Source: Hemicentrotus pulcherrimus
Taxonomy: Eukaryota; Echinodermata; Echinoidea; Camarodonta; Strongylocentrotidae
DNA: 21,757 nucleotides
Reading direction: 5' to 3'
Assembly: GCA_003118195.1 (NCBI GenBank)
Contig: BEXV01000206.1
Location: 187,129 to 208,885 of the forward strand
Positions 10,181-19,856 of the stretch are shown one piece after another. A program made the translations under genes and the position numbers. The notes beneath the pieces are model-generated. The model was not told the DNA's origin, searched no databases, and saw only the letters and a list, made by a program, of their open reading frames with translations. How positions within the stretch are numbered: the stretch's first letter is position 1; the number at the start of each line of letters is the position of its first letter.

Positions 10181-10965
10181 ACTATGAGACTACAATAGGC
10201 TCTATACTATAGCCAATCCTGACGCAGCCAGAGACAAACATAGCTAGGCTCTTCTCAAGGCTTTAAGAACTGTGGTAAAGTGTCAAATAAGAGACTTTGC
10301 TGACAGACTAACTCTGGACCCTCATTTGAAACAGCCAGAGACTGTCATAGATGGGCTCTCCTCAAGGCTTTAAGGTTTATGTTAAAGTGTCAAATTAGAG
10401 TCTTTGCTGGCAGACTAACTCTGGACCCTCATTTGAATTTACAGCCAGAGACTGTCATAGATGGGCTCTCTTCAAGGCTTTAAGGGTTATGTTAAAGTGT
10501 CAAATAAGAGTCTTTGCTGGCATAATAACTCTGGACCCTCATTTGAATTTACAGCCAGAGACTGTCATAGATGGGCTCTCATCGAGGTTTTAAGGGTTAT
10601 GTTAAAGTGTCAAATAAGAGTCTTTGCTGGCAGACTAACTCTGGACCCTCATTTGAATTTACAGCCAGAGACTGTCATAGATGGGCTCTGCTCAAGGCTT
10701 CAGGAATTGCGGTAAAGTGTTTAAATTAGATTCTTTGCTGGCAGACTAACTCTGGACCCTCATTTGAAACAACCAAAGACTGTCATAGATGGGCTCTTCT
10801 CAAGGCTTTCGGAATTGCCGTAAAGTGTCAAATCAGAGTCTTTGCCGGCAGACTAACTTTGGACCCTCATTGGAAACAACCAGAGACTATCATAGATGGG
10901 CTCTGCTCAAGGTTTTAGGAATTGTGTTAACATGTCAAATTGGAGTCTGAGCATGCAGACTAATC
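10181..10965 (+). repeat. Tandem array of about 110-base units derived from element X
   Basis: Seven units begin at the AGCCAGAGAC-type landmark at about 10224, 10331, 10441, 10551, 10661, 10769 and 10876 (spacing 107-110). The shared order is AGAGACTGTCATAGATGGGCTC, CAAGGCTTTAAG, GGTAAAGTGTCAAAT, AGAGTCTTTGCTGGCAGACT and CTGGACCCTCATTTGAA. The first unit is preceded by CTATGAGACTACAATAGG (about 10183), which matches sequence next to the element X end at 4266, so the array grew from part of a transposon-like element. The outer units are the most diverged and the middle ones the most alike, typical of unequal exchange. Confidence 0.9.
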
Positions 10966-11763
10966 AGAACTCAAAGATGACACAGTGTGTATCTAATTTT
11001 ATTATTCCCTAAAAAAAAATTTTTTATTGCTGATAGGCAAACAGGCAAACCTTCATAAATGCCTGTATCTTAAAGATAAACATGAGTTCTGGTAGATTAT
11101 ATAAAAATAAGTTCTCACATAATCCAATGAAACTTACACTGAATGTTCAAGATTACAAATACGACAATTTTGGTAGAAAATGTATAGTGGATGAGTAATG
11201 AGTATAGAAAGATAAGGAAATCCGGGTAAGTAGGCCTGACACCGTGTGCTTAATAACACAGGTCACTATTAAGTGCAAATGGGAGTTGTGATTTTTATAG
11301 AAGATGATGCCCAGTAATTTTTTGTGCGTTCGTTTTTATTTGACTGGTTCATCAACCAATCTACTGCAGGATAACAATCCAGAATTAATCATATCAATTT
11401 TTTCTCAAAATACGATTCCTACTTCCTATACATGTACCAGAGCTCAAGTTAGCTTTAAACTCTGTATCTCATGTCTTCCTCCTTTGTTACTTGAGGTCCA
11501 ACAACAAAACTCTCTGGTTTGTTCAAGAGCAATCCTTTTATTGACTTGACACCTTTACAACAAACCTTGGACAAACATCTGACTAAGAGTTTGCAAAGCA
11601 GAGGTTACATAACTCATGACATGTCTGGCCTGGCTAGAGTCTGAGGGCAGCTTAATCAGTACTAAACAAATGCCAAATTTCTTATATAGTTTCCTTTATT
11701 AGGATATACTGTAAATTGTTGTTGCCCTGCACGCATATATATCAAAACCTTGTAAGTTGCTGC
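10966..11763. other. Non-coding sequence between two element X loci
   Basis: About 800 bases, AT-rich, with chance ORFs only and a TACATGTA near 11430. No exon or transposon terminus was identified. Confidence 0.4.
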
Positions 11764-11765
11764 AC

Positions 11766-11920
11766 GTAACAGTGTCTGCACTTTGAGACTAGGCTGACAG
11801 CCTACTGCATAGCCTTTGTACTTTAGCTGTATTTGACACAAGTCTGCAAGCAAAGACTCTAATTTTATACTTTTCCACAATTTCTAAAGCCTTGAACAGA
11901 GTCTATTCAGCCAGTATCTG
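11766..11920 (-). mobile_element. Element X, copy with uninterrupted internal site
   Basis: The plus-strand left edge is GTAACAGTGTCTGCACTTTG. The reverse complement then gives the family order: CTGGCTGAATAGACTCTG, TTCAAGGCTTTAGAAATTG, TGGAAAAGTATAAAATTAG, then AGTCTTTGCTTGCAGACT. At the position where two other copies carry SINEs, this copy is continuous and so serves as an empty site. Its left edge is the opposite end of the element from the one seen at 4266, yet shows the same CAGTGTCTGCACT sequence inverted, which argues for terminal inverted repeats. The other end is lost near 11920. Confidence 0.65.
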
Positions 11921-12446
11921 TATATGCTAGATGATCAACCTTTTCTGATCGATTCCACAACGTTTCTTTCACAATGCAATCGTATGACCAAAACTGGTCT
12001 TTAACTTTAAATGAAAACTATCCATGAATATAAAATACACAGAGATACCATCCATCTTTTGTAGTATGCGGAAAACTAACATTAGAGTTCATACCTCAAG
12101 AATCAATCTACATTTTCCATACAGAGTGACAGTACCGGTAATGCAAGCTTCCTTTCATCAGAATTCAATACCAAAACCAGGAAAGTATGTTCAATTGAGA
12201 ATCCATTTCAACATTTGCCACAAGAACAGACAAGAATACAAATTTCATTACATAATGTTCATGTACTGCACATGAGAATACCAACAAGAATGTAAAGCAA
12301 AATAAAAAATGATAATAAAACAAATCTCAACTCCCATTCCTCATATACAGAGTAATTCCCTATGCTACATGTATGTATGCCGCACCGTTACGAATCCACC
12401 ACTGCACATACAGTACATGTATAAATCACTATACATGGAGTGCACG
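11921..12446. other. Non-coding sequence, nothing recognised
   Basis: AT-rich, with TACATGTA sites at about 12367 and 12413. The short open frames have no recognisable content. Confidence 0.4.
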
Positions 12447-12544
12447 TCTTTCGGATGGTGACGTTAAAAGTCGGTCCCCAGACGTAAATAATCATATTTG
12501 ATTGATACACGTCTGTAAAAACCCAAATACACACACACACACAC
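12447..12544 (+). mobile_element. SINE body fragment ending in an (AC)8 microsatellite
   Basis: TTTCGGATGGTGACGTTAAA followed by AGTCGGTCCCC (about 12450-12480) matches a motif of the form CGGA-GG-ACGTTAAA-CGGTCCC that I recall as a recurring SINE body in marine invertebrate genomes. The (AC)8 run at 12529-12544 may have grown from its tail. No tRNA-like head is seen. It lies about 200 bases from an inverted relative at 12677-12910. Confidence 0.45.
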
Positions 12545-12676
12545 GCACGTTAGGGTTACTGCTTTCCAAATCCTGACGAATGCGTTTGTATTCCACAAGT
12601 ATTCTCACATTCAGAATATTTGAAAGTGCATTTGGTGGATATGGGCATGAGCCTTGATACATACGTGTACAATACC

Positions 12677-12910
12677 TACATTTGGTTTGGTTTGGTTTAG
12701 TTTGATGGTTCGTTTTACGTGACTGCCTTCAAAAAGAAAGCATGTGTATGCTTGTTGGTAAGCAACCAGGGGACCCACGGTATTAAGTCCTCTCCGAGGG
12801 ACTTGGTAATGAGGATTAATGTCTTATCAAAGGGCCCTAGCCCCTAGCGCATCCATCTACTTGGGCTCGAACCTGGGAACTCCCAGTTACGAGACCAATG
12901 CTCTACTGTT
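12677..12910 (-). mobile_element. tRNA-headed SINE with an (AACCA)n-type tail
   Basis: On the minus strand, a tRNA-like head holds AGTAGAGCATTGGTCTCG and the B box GGTTCGAGCCC (12873 to 12863). The loop CTCGTAA suggests a Thr(CGT)-like ancestor, which is inference. The body follows with CTCGGAGAGGACTTAATACC and GTGGGTCCCC, then a pentamer tail seen on the plus strand as TTTGGTTTGGTTTGG (12681). Head, body and tail in order make this nearly full length. The body motif relates it to 12447-12480. It is not a functional tRNA: the 3' acceptor half does not close. Confidence 0.7.
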
Positions 12911-13652
12911 TCTATCTGTTTTATTAAACAATATTGTTTTCTAGGCTGTACGTTCCTTTCACTATAAGACGATTCTTTAGACAAACTTCGTACAAATATT
13001 AACTAGTCTGAACTACATGTAAGCTATCAGTCTCAGGTGGAAATGAGCGCCCACGGCACAGAAGGGGTTAATTCTAAAAGTACTGTTTGATGAAAGAAAT
13101 ACAGTATTCTCACCCACTTCCTTTCATAATATGAGGTGGTGGGTATAAAACAAAATCTTCAATTCCAACTTCTTTTCTGACATTCTCCTTTTTCTTTTTT
13201 CACAAAGATTAAGTCCTCCATAAATCCTATTTGGATTGAATAGTAAGGACAGTATACAGAGAATAATTTTCCTGGTATCGCATTGCAATTTGCCAAGCAT
13301 TTTTGCATGACTGCTATACAGAATATCTTTTGTGTAGCAGTTTTCTTCCATAGAAATGTACAGAATTTCATTTGAAATATTCATCCATCGGCTGAAATTG
13401 CTAATCAAAAAATTTGAGTAAAATTATTCCCTGGTATATAAATACATGACCTTCAATCTGTCTCAAATTTCAACAATAAACGTGAATGAAAAGAGGAGTA
13501 CTATACTATTGACACAACAGCCCACGCTCCGATTCTATGTATTATGAACCGTGCACATCATGCAAATAGAGGTAGAGCCTTAAGGTGCCAGATTAAAAAA
13601 GGGTATTAACTATTATCATGATGTACATGTAGTCATGTATACTGAAATGGCA
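12911..13652. other. Non-coding sequence, nothing recognised
   Basis: AT-rich, about 740 bases. Two overlapping minus-strand frames (13124-13408) are open, but their residues show no domain and no splice context. Confidence 0.4.
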
Positions 13653-13756
13653 TTAAGGCATCGTTTAACAATGTTAAATCTGAGATGCATGGCCCTATGT
13701 AATACCATTTAAGGCATCGTTTAACAATGTTAAATCTGAGATGCATGGCCCTATGT
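13653..13756. repeat. Perfect 48-base direct repeat, period 56
   Basis: 13653-13700 and 13709-13756 are identical over 48 bases, beginning TTAAGGCATCGTTTAACAAT and ending GGCCCTATGT, with an 8-base spacer. Each copy holds a small palindromic core (GTTTAACAATGTTAAAT). The identity suggests recent origin. Confidence 0.92.
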
Positions 13757-14089
13757 GTTATCAGTGTCTGTGATATGGTGTATTGAAGCCCTTACAAAAT
13801 TGCGCTTCAAAATGATCATAAAGTACCTCAAAAAAGTAACAATCTTTGAGGAACCAGTTTTACCATACTCATTTTCCCCAATAGACTGAAGTGTTTAATA
13901 GGTAAACAAAAAATGAAATTTTGATTTCCAATCTTACATATCTTGATAATCAGACAGGCGATCGGCTTGTAAAAGTCATGGGATTCCTGACTGACCTAAA
14001 GGCTTATAACTATGATTGCAGCATGAGCTAAATCTAGGATTTTGTTTTAGAATCTGAGGAAATGTTACCAAGTCACTTTAAGTTTACCA
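13757..14089. other. Non-coding sequence, nothing recognised
   Basis: About 330 bases of AT-rich DNA. No gene or repeat signal. Confidence 0.35.
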
Positions 14090-14335
14090 ATCACCAAAAC
14101 ATGTTTTGCTCTTAAAGGTTAGGGGCTTCATGAAGCAAAACTGTAGTCAAACTATGAACTCCAAATCATTCTTCAGCAAAGAGATATTGCAGGTTCAAAA
14201 TACACTCTCAGAGTGAACTGTGCCTTGTTGAGTAGACTACTTAATGTACACGGATGTACATGTACATGTACTCGTAGAGAACAGGGCACACATGGAACCA
14301 AAGTCCGACTGGCATTCTGTGCCAGTCTATAAGTA
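14090..14335 (+). mobile_element. Element Y, copy B (no SINE insertion)
   Basis: Landmarks in the same order as 4925-5395 are ATCACCAAAACATGTTTTGC (about 14090), AAACTATGAAC, AAGAGATATTGCAG, TTGTTGAGTAGA (about 14227), GGGCACACATGGAACC and GCCAGTCTATAAG. It lacks the SINE present in copy A. It includes the overlapping palindrome run GTACATGTACATGTAC (about 14256), which copy A has in a weaker form. No ORF or termini recognised. Confidence 0.6.
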
Positions 14336-14962
14336 TATACCCAGGATTGTATGTTATCCTTTATTTATTGATTAGAATTATTGAATCAAGAAATTATAGC
14401 ATCATTGTGAATTCATTCTAGAAGGTAACAATGTACAATATACCCTTGGGCTCTTGTCCTAATAGTCTTTTACAAATCCTTCATACATTGCAGATAGAGT
14501 ATCCAAATTGAGTAAGAAGATGAAGGGGTATCTCTGTTAATTCTCTCATAAATATGTAAACCTGCATGGTGTAGTAAACAAGGTATTTTTAGTGCTGCCC
14601 ACACCCACGAATTAAATGGCACAGAAAGTACATGTACTGTAACATGTTTTCAACAACAACAAAATTAAAATGGCCACAAATGGATGGTCCATTAAAGGAG
14701 AGATATCAAAAGGTTCATGCACATTACATTTTGGCCTGCAGTGTAAATGCAATAGTATGTACAGTATGCAACTCTATCTCAATGAACTTTCTTGAAAGCG
14801 ATGCATTTACAGAGTCTTTTGGCTTTTAGTTATTCTCAATTCGTTCTATGTGTATTCAGATTTGTATATAATTCCCAAAAGAAATTACCCCCTTTAGAGA
14901 GCGAACATCTATATAGAGCCACAAAAATGATGTATGCATATTTATGAAAAGTTAAATCAAAT
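14336..14962. other. Non-coding sequence, nothing recognised
   Basis: AT-rich, with a TACATGTA near 14630. No coding exon or element could be supported. Confidence 0.4.
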
Positions 14963-15081
14963 GTATGCTTTTAAAAGGTTACTATTAAAACGTATGCTTT
15001 AGAAGTTAAACGTTATAAAGTATGCTTTAAAAACTTACTATCAAAAAGTATGCTTTAAAAAATTTACTATTAAAACATATC
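14963..15081. repeat. Four-unit tandem array, period 28-29
   Basis: GTATGCTTTA-type cores start at 14963, 14992, 15020 and 15048, separated by AAACTTACTAT(T/C)AAAA-type spacers. The units differ at several positions, so this is an ageing minisatellite. No coding role is evident. Confidence 0.85.
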
Positions 15082-15459
15082 AAATATCCAAGAATCGACT
15101 ACATCATCTGACATCTACATGATCACAGATGTACATGTATCTACAAACTACATGTGTACTGGCAAATCCTCTCAATATTTCTTTTTAATTCCCAAATCTA
15201 AATAATGCATATTTGACAAAATCCAATGCAAACATGTGTTAACAAAATGAATTGAAAGAAGAAAAAAATCCACTCCCACACAATGCACTTTGTATCTAGA
15301 CTCTAGGTAGGTACTGTAGGTATGTAGGACCCCAGCAGATAATTCCATTCAGAACTGCAGGATCACTTTGAATAGGTATCTGACACTCGTTCATTCATAC
15401 AGAGACAAAGTTCAAGGATGTTTTATTCCTCTTTAAAAGGAGACCTTAGACCCTCATTA
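15082..15459. other. Non-coding sequence, nothing recognised
   Basis: About 380 bases, AT-rich, with an exact TACATGTA near 15131. Nothing else recognised. Confidence 0.35.
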
Positions 15460-15872
15460 CACTAGGGGTGTTTCCACCTACAGAAAAAAGATTTAACAAT
15501 TAATTTTTGAATCGCGATACCCCCCAAAAAAAAAAAATTAACATGTGTGGACAGAATAATTTTACTAATCTTTGCGATTTGCATCGCGATCCAATTCGCA
15601 GTAAGTCTGCAGAATTTTTCAGAATAATTGCTATAGTTTGCCGGGCGCTGTGTGTGTGAATGATATTAAGAATTGAAAAATTGTTTTCTTAATCCCAGGA
15701 TTCTAAGCACGCATACATTGTCGAGATTCACGCATGTGCAGTTCGGACGTTCTTGCTGTAAAGCGAGAATTCTCCCTCTGTGTGAATGGTCGCCAAAGGA
15801 AATCGATCTTTGCATCACGATCCAAATNATCACGATCCAAATCGCACTAAATGTAATGTGTGAACGGGCTTA
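15460..15872. mobile_element. MITE-like element rich in ATCGCGAT-type palindromes
   Basis: The left end ACACTAGGGGTGTTTCCACC and the right end read inwards (ACTAAGCCCGTTCACACATT) are related. Inside, GAATCGCGATACC, GCATCGCGATCCAATTCGCA and GCATCACGATCC recur in both halves, giving an internally repetitive, partly palindromic element of about 410 bases. An ambiguous base at 15828 lies at the junction of two ATCACGATCCAAAT copies. No transposase is present. A target-site duplication and superfamily were not resolved. Confidence 0.5.
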
Positions 15873-17908
15873 GTATTGAACAGATCAAAAACCATTCAGA
15901 TGCATGTCAGTTTATAGTAGGTTTTGTCTATCGGTGTTGTCCACCTACTCACAGGTTTGAGTGGGTCATCAAATCCTTTATCCTTTCCCACACACTTGAA
16001 AAGAGGGCCTGTTTGTGAATCAGTGGTTTGGGACTACTCAGAGAAAGCTTCAGAGAAGCAGCCAGTATTCTATAGTGTCAGGCTAGGCTAGAATCTTGTC
16101 GGTTCTTATTTCATTTCTTTAATATTCACTTGCCGCAAGCCACCACCGCAGATGATGTGATTAACAAATTTGAACGTCCAGCCTAATTTTTTGACATTTT
16201 GAAACATGACAAAAAAAACAAATAAAAAAGTCCAACTCTGGAAAAAAAAAATTTAAACTTTGGCATAAATTTCACAGATTTTAGCAGTGTAAATGCTCGC
16301 TCTTGAAACATGTCAATGATTCTGTTTTGTTTTTTTTGGTCACATGTCTCTCCGACAAGTCACACATGCACACAAAAATCAGAATGAGCAAATACCAACA
16401 GTTTTTTTGTATGGGTTTTTCCAGAAGTATAAACGCTAGTCCAATAAATCAAAGATTTTTCAAAATGGTTTTTGGGCTGAGTAGATGGGCAAATTGTACG
16501 CAATTCTATAAAATCTACCAGTCTTGTCGGTCTTGTCAATGTGACTAGGGTACCTGTCTCTGGCCCAACCCTAGGGAAAAAACCCAATGAATACAAAAAG
16601 CAAAGAGATAATTCATTACTGGATCAATATCAATTCATAGCAGACATCACTGCTTGTCTATTATGAGTAACTTTGTGTGTGCCTGTGTATGTGCCGCATC
16701 GAGGTCATTGTTAATGTGAGGTTACATGTACTTAAAATGATTTATGAATATTGGGCGAATCACCTGCAGTTTGAAGTCATGTAATGTATATCAATAGCAA
16801 TGAAACCCACACCAGCTGGAATCCTAAGTGTTTTTAAGTATTGATCATTAAAGTATGCAATTGCATTATTCTTTTCTGAGAGGCGAAGATAAAATAATTT
16901 TTCTTTTCTTGATACATTCAAATACATGTATGATGAATTGGTGCGGTAAAATTTACTATGGCGACAAAAGTTCCCGTTTTTATTCTGTCAGTGATATTGG
17001 ATAAGGTTTAAGATTGCAATTGGGATTCTTTAAGGCTGGGCTACCTTCAAGGTTAGATGAAAGTTTAGTGTTGGGCTTGAAATTTGGTTCATGAACAACC
17101 AATCAATAACATTAAAGGGACTTGGGAAAACGGTAGGGAAAATTAAAAAATGGTTGGCAGAATTAAATGTTAAAATGTTAGGTGTTACACAGTAAAACCT
17201 TCAAAGAAAAAAATAAATATCTCTGTGGCTTGAGAATTTGTTCAGGAATTTTTGCATGTTTGAGGATTAGTACAGTAGAAGGAATATAATAAGTAACATT
17301 TCATACAAAAATTCCAGCAATTTTTTTCATCAACCTTCAACAATGTTACCGAGACAATTTAAAATGGATGCCAAAAACATCAAACTACCCCAAACAAAAT
17401 GAATATTAACACAACTTAGTTTTGCAAAGGATCCTGTTTATAATCAGGTTCATGTTCTGAACTTCTGACTCTTTTAAATCTCTTCTGTAAATAGTTAACC
17501 TTAGGTTCAATAATAAGCTTAGCATTGATAATCAGATTCTGAGGTTAAACACACGTTTCCCTCTCTTCTGCCCCCTAATAAGATACAAATGAACATGTAG
17601 AAGTGGACAAAGTCAGTGCAAATGTAAACAATCAAAAAATCTCCTTCATTGAATCTTTTGTTTTTTTAACATTCAAATGTGCATATACAAGGCAGTGGAC
17701 ACAGGCTCAAAAGTCGGTTTAAAGATCACTGCACTACCAAGCTGTTTATCCTCTATCCAGAAGTATGAGAAGATGCTATCCGGCTTATAATACAGTTAGT
17801 TACTTGTGACTAGCCAGGGCCCCAGAATTATAACGGTTCATCACTCACTGTGTTCCTTTGACATTTTCATAGGCTGCAATTACCCTGCCAAGAACGCGGA
17901 TGGACGAA
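15873..17908. other. Long non-coding stretch, nothing recognised
   Basis: About 2 kb of AT-rich sequence with short homopolymer runs and two TACATGTA sites (about 16724 and 16924). Overlapping opposite-strand frames near 16303-16596 show no domain. If the minus-strand gene at the right end is real, this is intronic. Confidence 0.45.
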
Positions 17909-18354
17909 CAGTCTGCAAGCACAGACTCTGATTTGACACTGCACCTCGTAGAGGTGTCCTGGTCGAGTGGATACGTTCCCGGACTGTCAATCACAAGGTC
18001 CGTGGTTCAAGTCCCGCCGCAGCACTAATGTGCTTTGGCAATACATTGATCTACATTTGCCACACTCAACCCAGGTGATGTAAATGGGTACCTGGCAGGA
18101 ATTCATTCCTTAAAATGCTAGAGCGCGGTAATGGCAGCCATGCTATAGCCAGGGTAATAACCAGGGTCCCTCTGCAGTTCAGAATAATTTACTAGATCGA
18201 TGGCACATAACAAATGCTGTATATTATTACCATAATTCTTACAACCTGAAGCAGAGCCTACATCTGAGCTTTAGATCTGTCAGTTTCTGGATATGTCAGG
18301 AGCAGTTTAAGTATAGGGGCTATTGTAGTCTTGATGTAGTGCAGACACTGTTAC
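17909..18354 (-). mobile_element. Element X, copy split by a tRNA-derived SINE
   Basis: The right part (18230-18354) read on the minus strand starts GTAACAGTGTCTGCACTAC. It continues AAGACTACAATAG, CTCCTGACATA, TAGGCTCTGCTTCAGG and AAGAATTATGGT, matching copy 1 at 4266-4379. The left part (17909-17940) supplies the continuation AGTGTCAAATCAGAGTC and GCTTGCAGACT. The SINE at 17941-18229 separates GGT from GTGTCAAAT, within a few bases of the break in copy 1. Confidence 0.65.
17941..18229 (+). mobile_element. tRNA-derived SINE, copy B, near full length
   Basis: The head carries the A box TGGTCGAGTGG (17960-17970) and B box GGTTCAAGTCC (18004-18014), then CGCCGCAGCACTAATG. The body includes TCTACATTTGCCACACTC, AACCCAGGTGATG, GGCAGGAATTCATTCC, GAGCGCGGTAATGGCAGCC and GCTATAGCCAGGGTAATAA, and the tail ends TATTATT. 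The loop CTGTCAA suggests an Asp- or Gly-type ancestor, which is inference. A small palindrome CACCTCGTAGAGGTG (17942-17956) sits at the 5' junction. Such tails imply mobilisation by a CR1/L2-type LINE, by analogy with known SINEs. Confidence 0.85.
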
Positions 18355-18362
18355 GCAGACGT

Positions 18363-18670
18363 CTGACAATGACTTGTGCAATTGTGCCTGTAAGCTATTA
18401 ATGGACGTGATGGATGTGTTGTGCGTGCGCTTGAAAAGGTCCTTGGTATACAGCATCTCTCTGGTATCTTATGTCTATTCTTTTCTACTGGGTCATCCCC
18501 TTCAGGCCTTCACATTAACAAAATTATTATATCATACGTAGCACTATGAATTCGCAAGATCTACTGTACTTGTGTTATATCTAATAGGCCCAAGTGAAAC
18601 ATTATATCTTCAATAGTACCGATTTAATCTGTTACAAATAATGTGCAATTTAGCTGTGTTATTGTTATGA
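18363..18670. other. Spacer between element X and a truncated SINE
   Basis: About 300 bases of AT-rich sequence with no recognised feature. Confidence 0.35.
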
Positions 18671-18843
18671 ATCTACATTTGCCACGCTCTACCCAGGTGA
18701 GATGGCAGGAATTAGTTCCTTGAAATGCTTGAGCGCTGTAATGGCAGCCGTGCTAAAGCTGGGGTAATAATAATGGAGCGCCAGGAGTAGCATTGTGCCA
18801 GACATAAGCACTATATAAGATTCCACTATTATTATTATTATTA
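18671..18843 (+). mobile_element. tRNA-derived SINE, copy C, 5'-truncated
   Basis: It starts at TCTACATTTGCCACGCTC, aligned with position 18045 of copy B, and keeps CCAGGTGA, GGCAGGAATTAGTTCC, GAGCGCTGTAATGGCAGCC and GGGTAATAATAATGG. The 3' end is better preserved here: GACATAAGCACTATATAAG followed by (ATT)n at about 18827-18843. Loss of the whole tRNA head with an intact tail is the normal result of incomplete reverse transcription. Confidence 0.8.
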
Positions 18844-19504
18844 GAACTTTCTAAATCCATTTTCTTTCTACCTTTCCTTTTGTATGTTCTCTGTCTCTCC
18901 TTGTTTATTCCTCTTCTATTTGCACTTCTAAATCAAATGTTCTGCAATATGTGCAGTACATCATGAAAGCTCATCACAAAAGCCTGAAGACATAAACAAA
19001 ATAATGCTTGCTTCATGTTTACAATAGAGGTTCAATAAAAAGCAAATGTTTGTTCATATCTGGAAGTAAATATACTTTGTACAGCAGTGCGTAAATGGAC
19101 ACTGTAAGCAGGTACAATGTAATGTATCTATACATCAAGTTACATTGTATAGATCCACATGCAGTAATCGGCCTGTACATCTAATTTCTCCCTGTTGACT
19201 GTTATTACCATAGAACATAAACACATTCTTTCTTCAACGTTTTAATTTGAGCAAAGGCTACAAGAAATTTGAAATTTGTATATATACCACAAAATATTTA
19301 CTTGCTCTTTATAGGACAGTGAGGTTTGTCATCTGTATTACACTTTACAGAATAATAAAATTGGTATGGTTCCCAATCATAGGCTACTTGAAGTTGTACA
19401 GGAGACATTTAGACAAGGGTCTATTTCATAAGGTTTAGTAGATTCTTATCAGTTGTAATTCTACAGTTAACATACTTGAGCATGTTTATTATCATAGATC
19501 AGAT
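18844..19504. other. Non-coding sequence, nothing recognised
   Basis: About 660 bases of AT-rich sequence. The small open frame at 19247-19438 has no recognisable content. Confidence 0.4.
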
Positions 19505-19856
19505 TCATCATTAGCAGCATCACCACCAATGTCATCTTCATTAAAATCATGATCATTATCATCATCTTCACCATCATCATAATAATCACCACCATCATAA
19601 TCATCACCACCATGATCATCATCACCAACGTCAACATCATCACCATCAACATCACCATCATCATCGTCATCACCACCAACATCATCACCACCATCATAAT
19701 CATCACCACCATGATCATCATCACCAACGTCAACATCATCACCATCAACATCACCATCATCATCGTCATCACCACCAACATCATCACCACCATCATCATC
19801 ATCATCATCATCACCACCCCCATCATCAACATCATCAGCACTATCAACCAGAAATC
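19505..19856. repeat. Imperfect (ATC)n triplet block with a perfect 99-base duplication
   Basis: A stretch of about 350 bases built from ATC, ACC and related triplets. Within it, 19585-19683 and 19684-19782 appear identical over 99 bases, including non-canonical triplets such as ACG and GTC that act as markers. The block is open on both strands (Ile/Thr-rich one way, Met/Val-rich the other) only because triplet repeats avoid stops. I do not call it a gene. Confidence 0.92.

Noticed and set aside
10461..10715. 84-residue plus-strand open frame
   Set aside because: It lies wholly inside the 110-base tandem array and its peptide is a translation of the repeat, with the same segments recurring in shifted frames.
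10181..10965. CRISPR array
   Set aside because: The repeats are about 110 bases with no unique spacers, in a clearly eukaryotic context.
12850..12910. tRNA-Thr gene on the minus strand
   Set aside because: The D-arm and B-box resemblance is good, but the acceptor halves do not match and SINE body and tail sequence follow directly.
13124..13408. Two overlapping minus-strand frames of 94 and 70 residues
   Set aside because: AT-rich composition, no domain, no splice signals; overlapping frames of this size arise by chance.
16303..16596. Opposite-strand frames of about 80 residues each
   Set aside because: No recognisable content in either. Mutually overlapping frames with no start context or splice sites.
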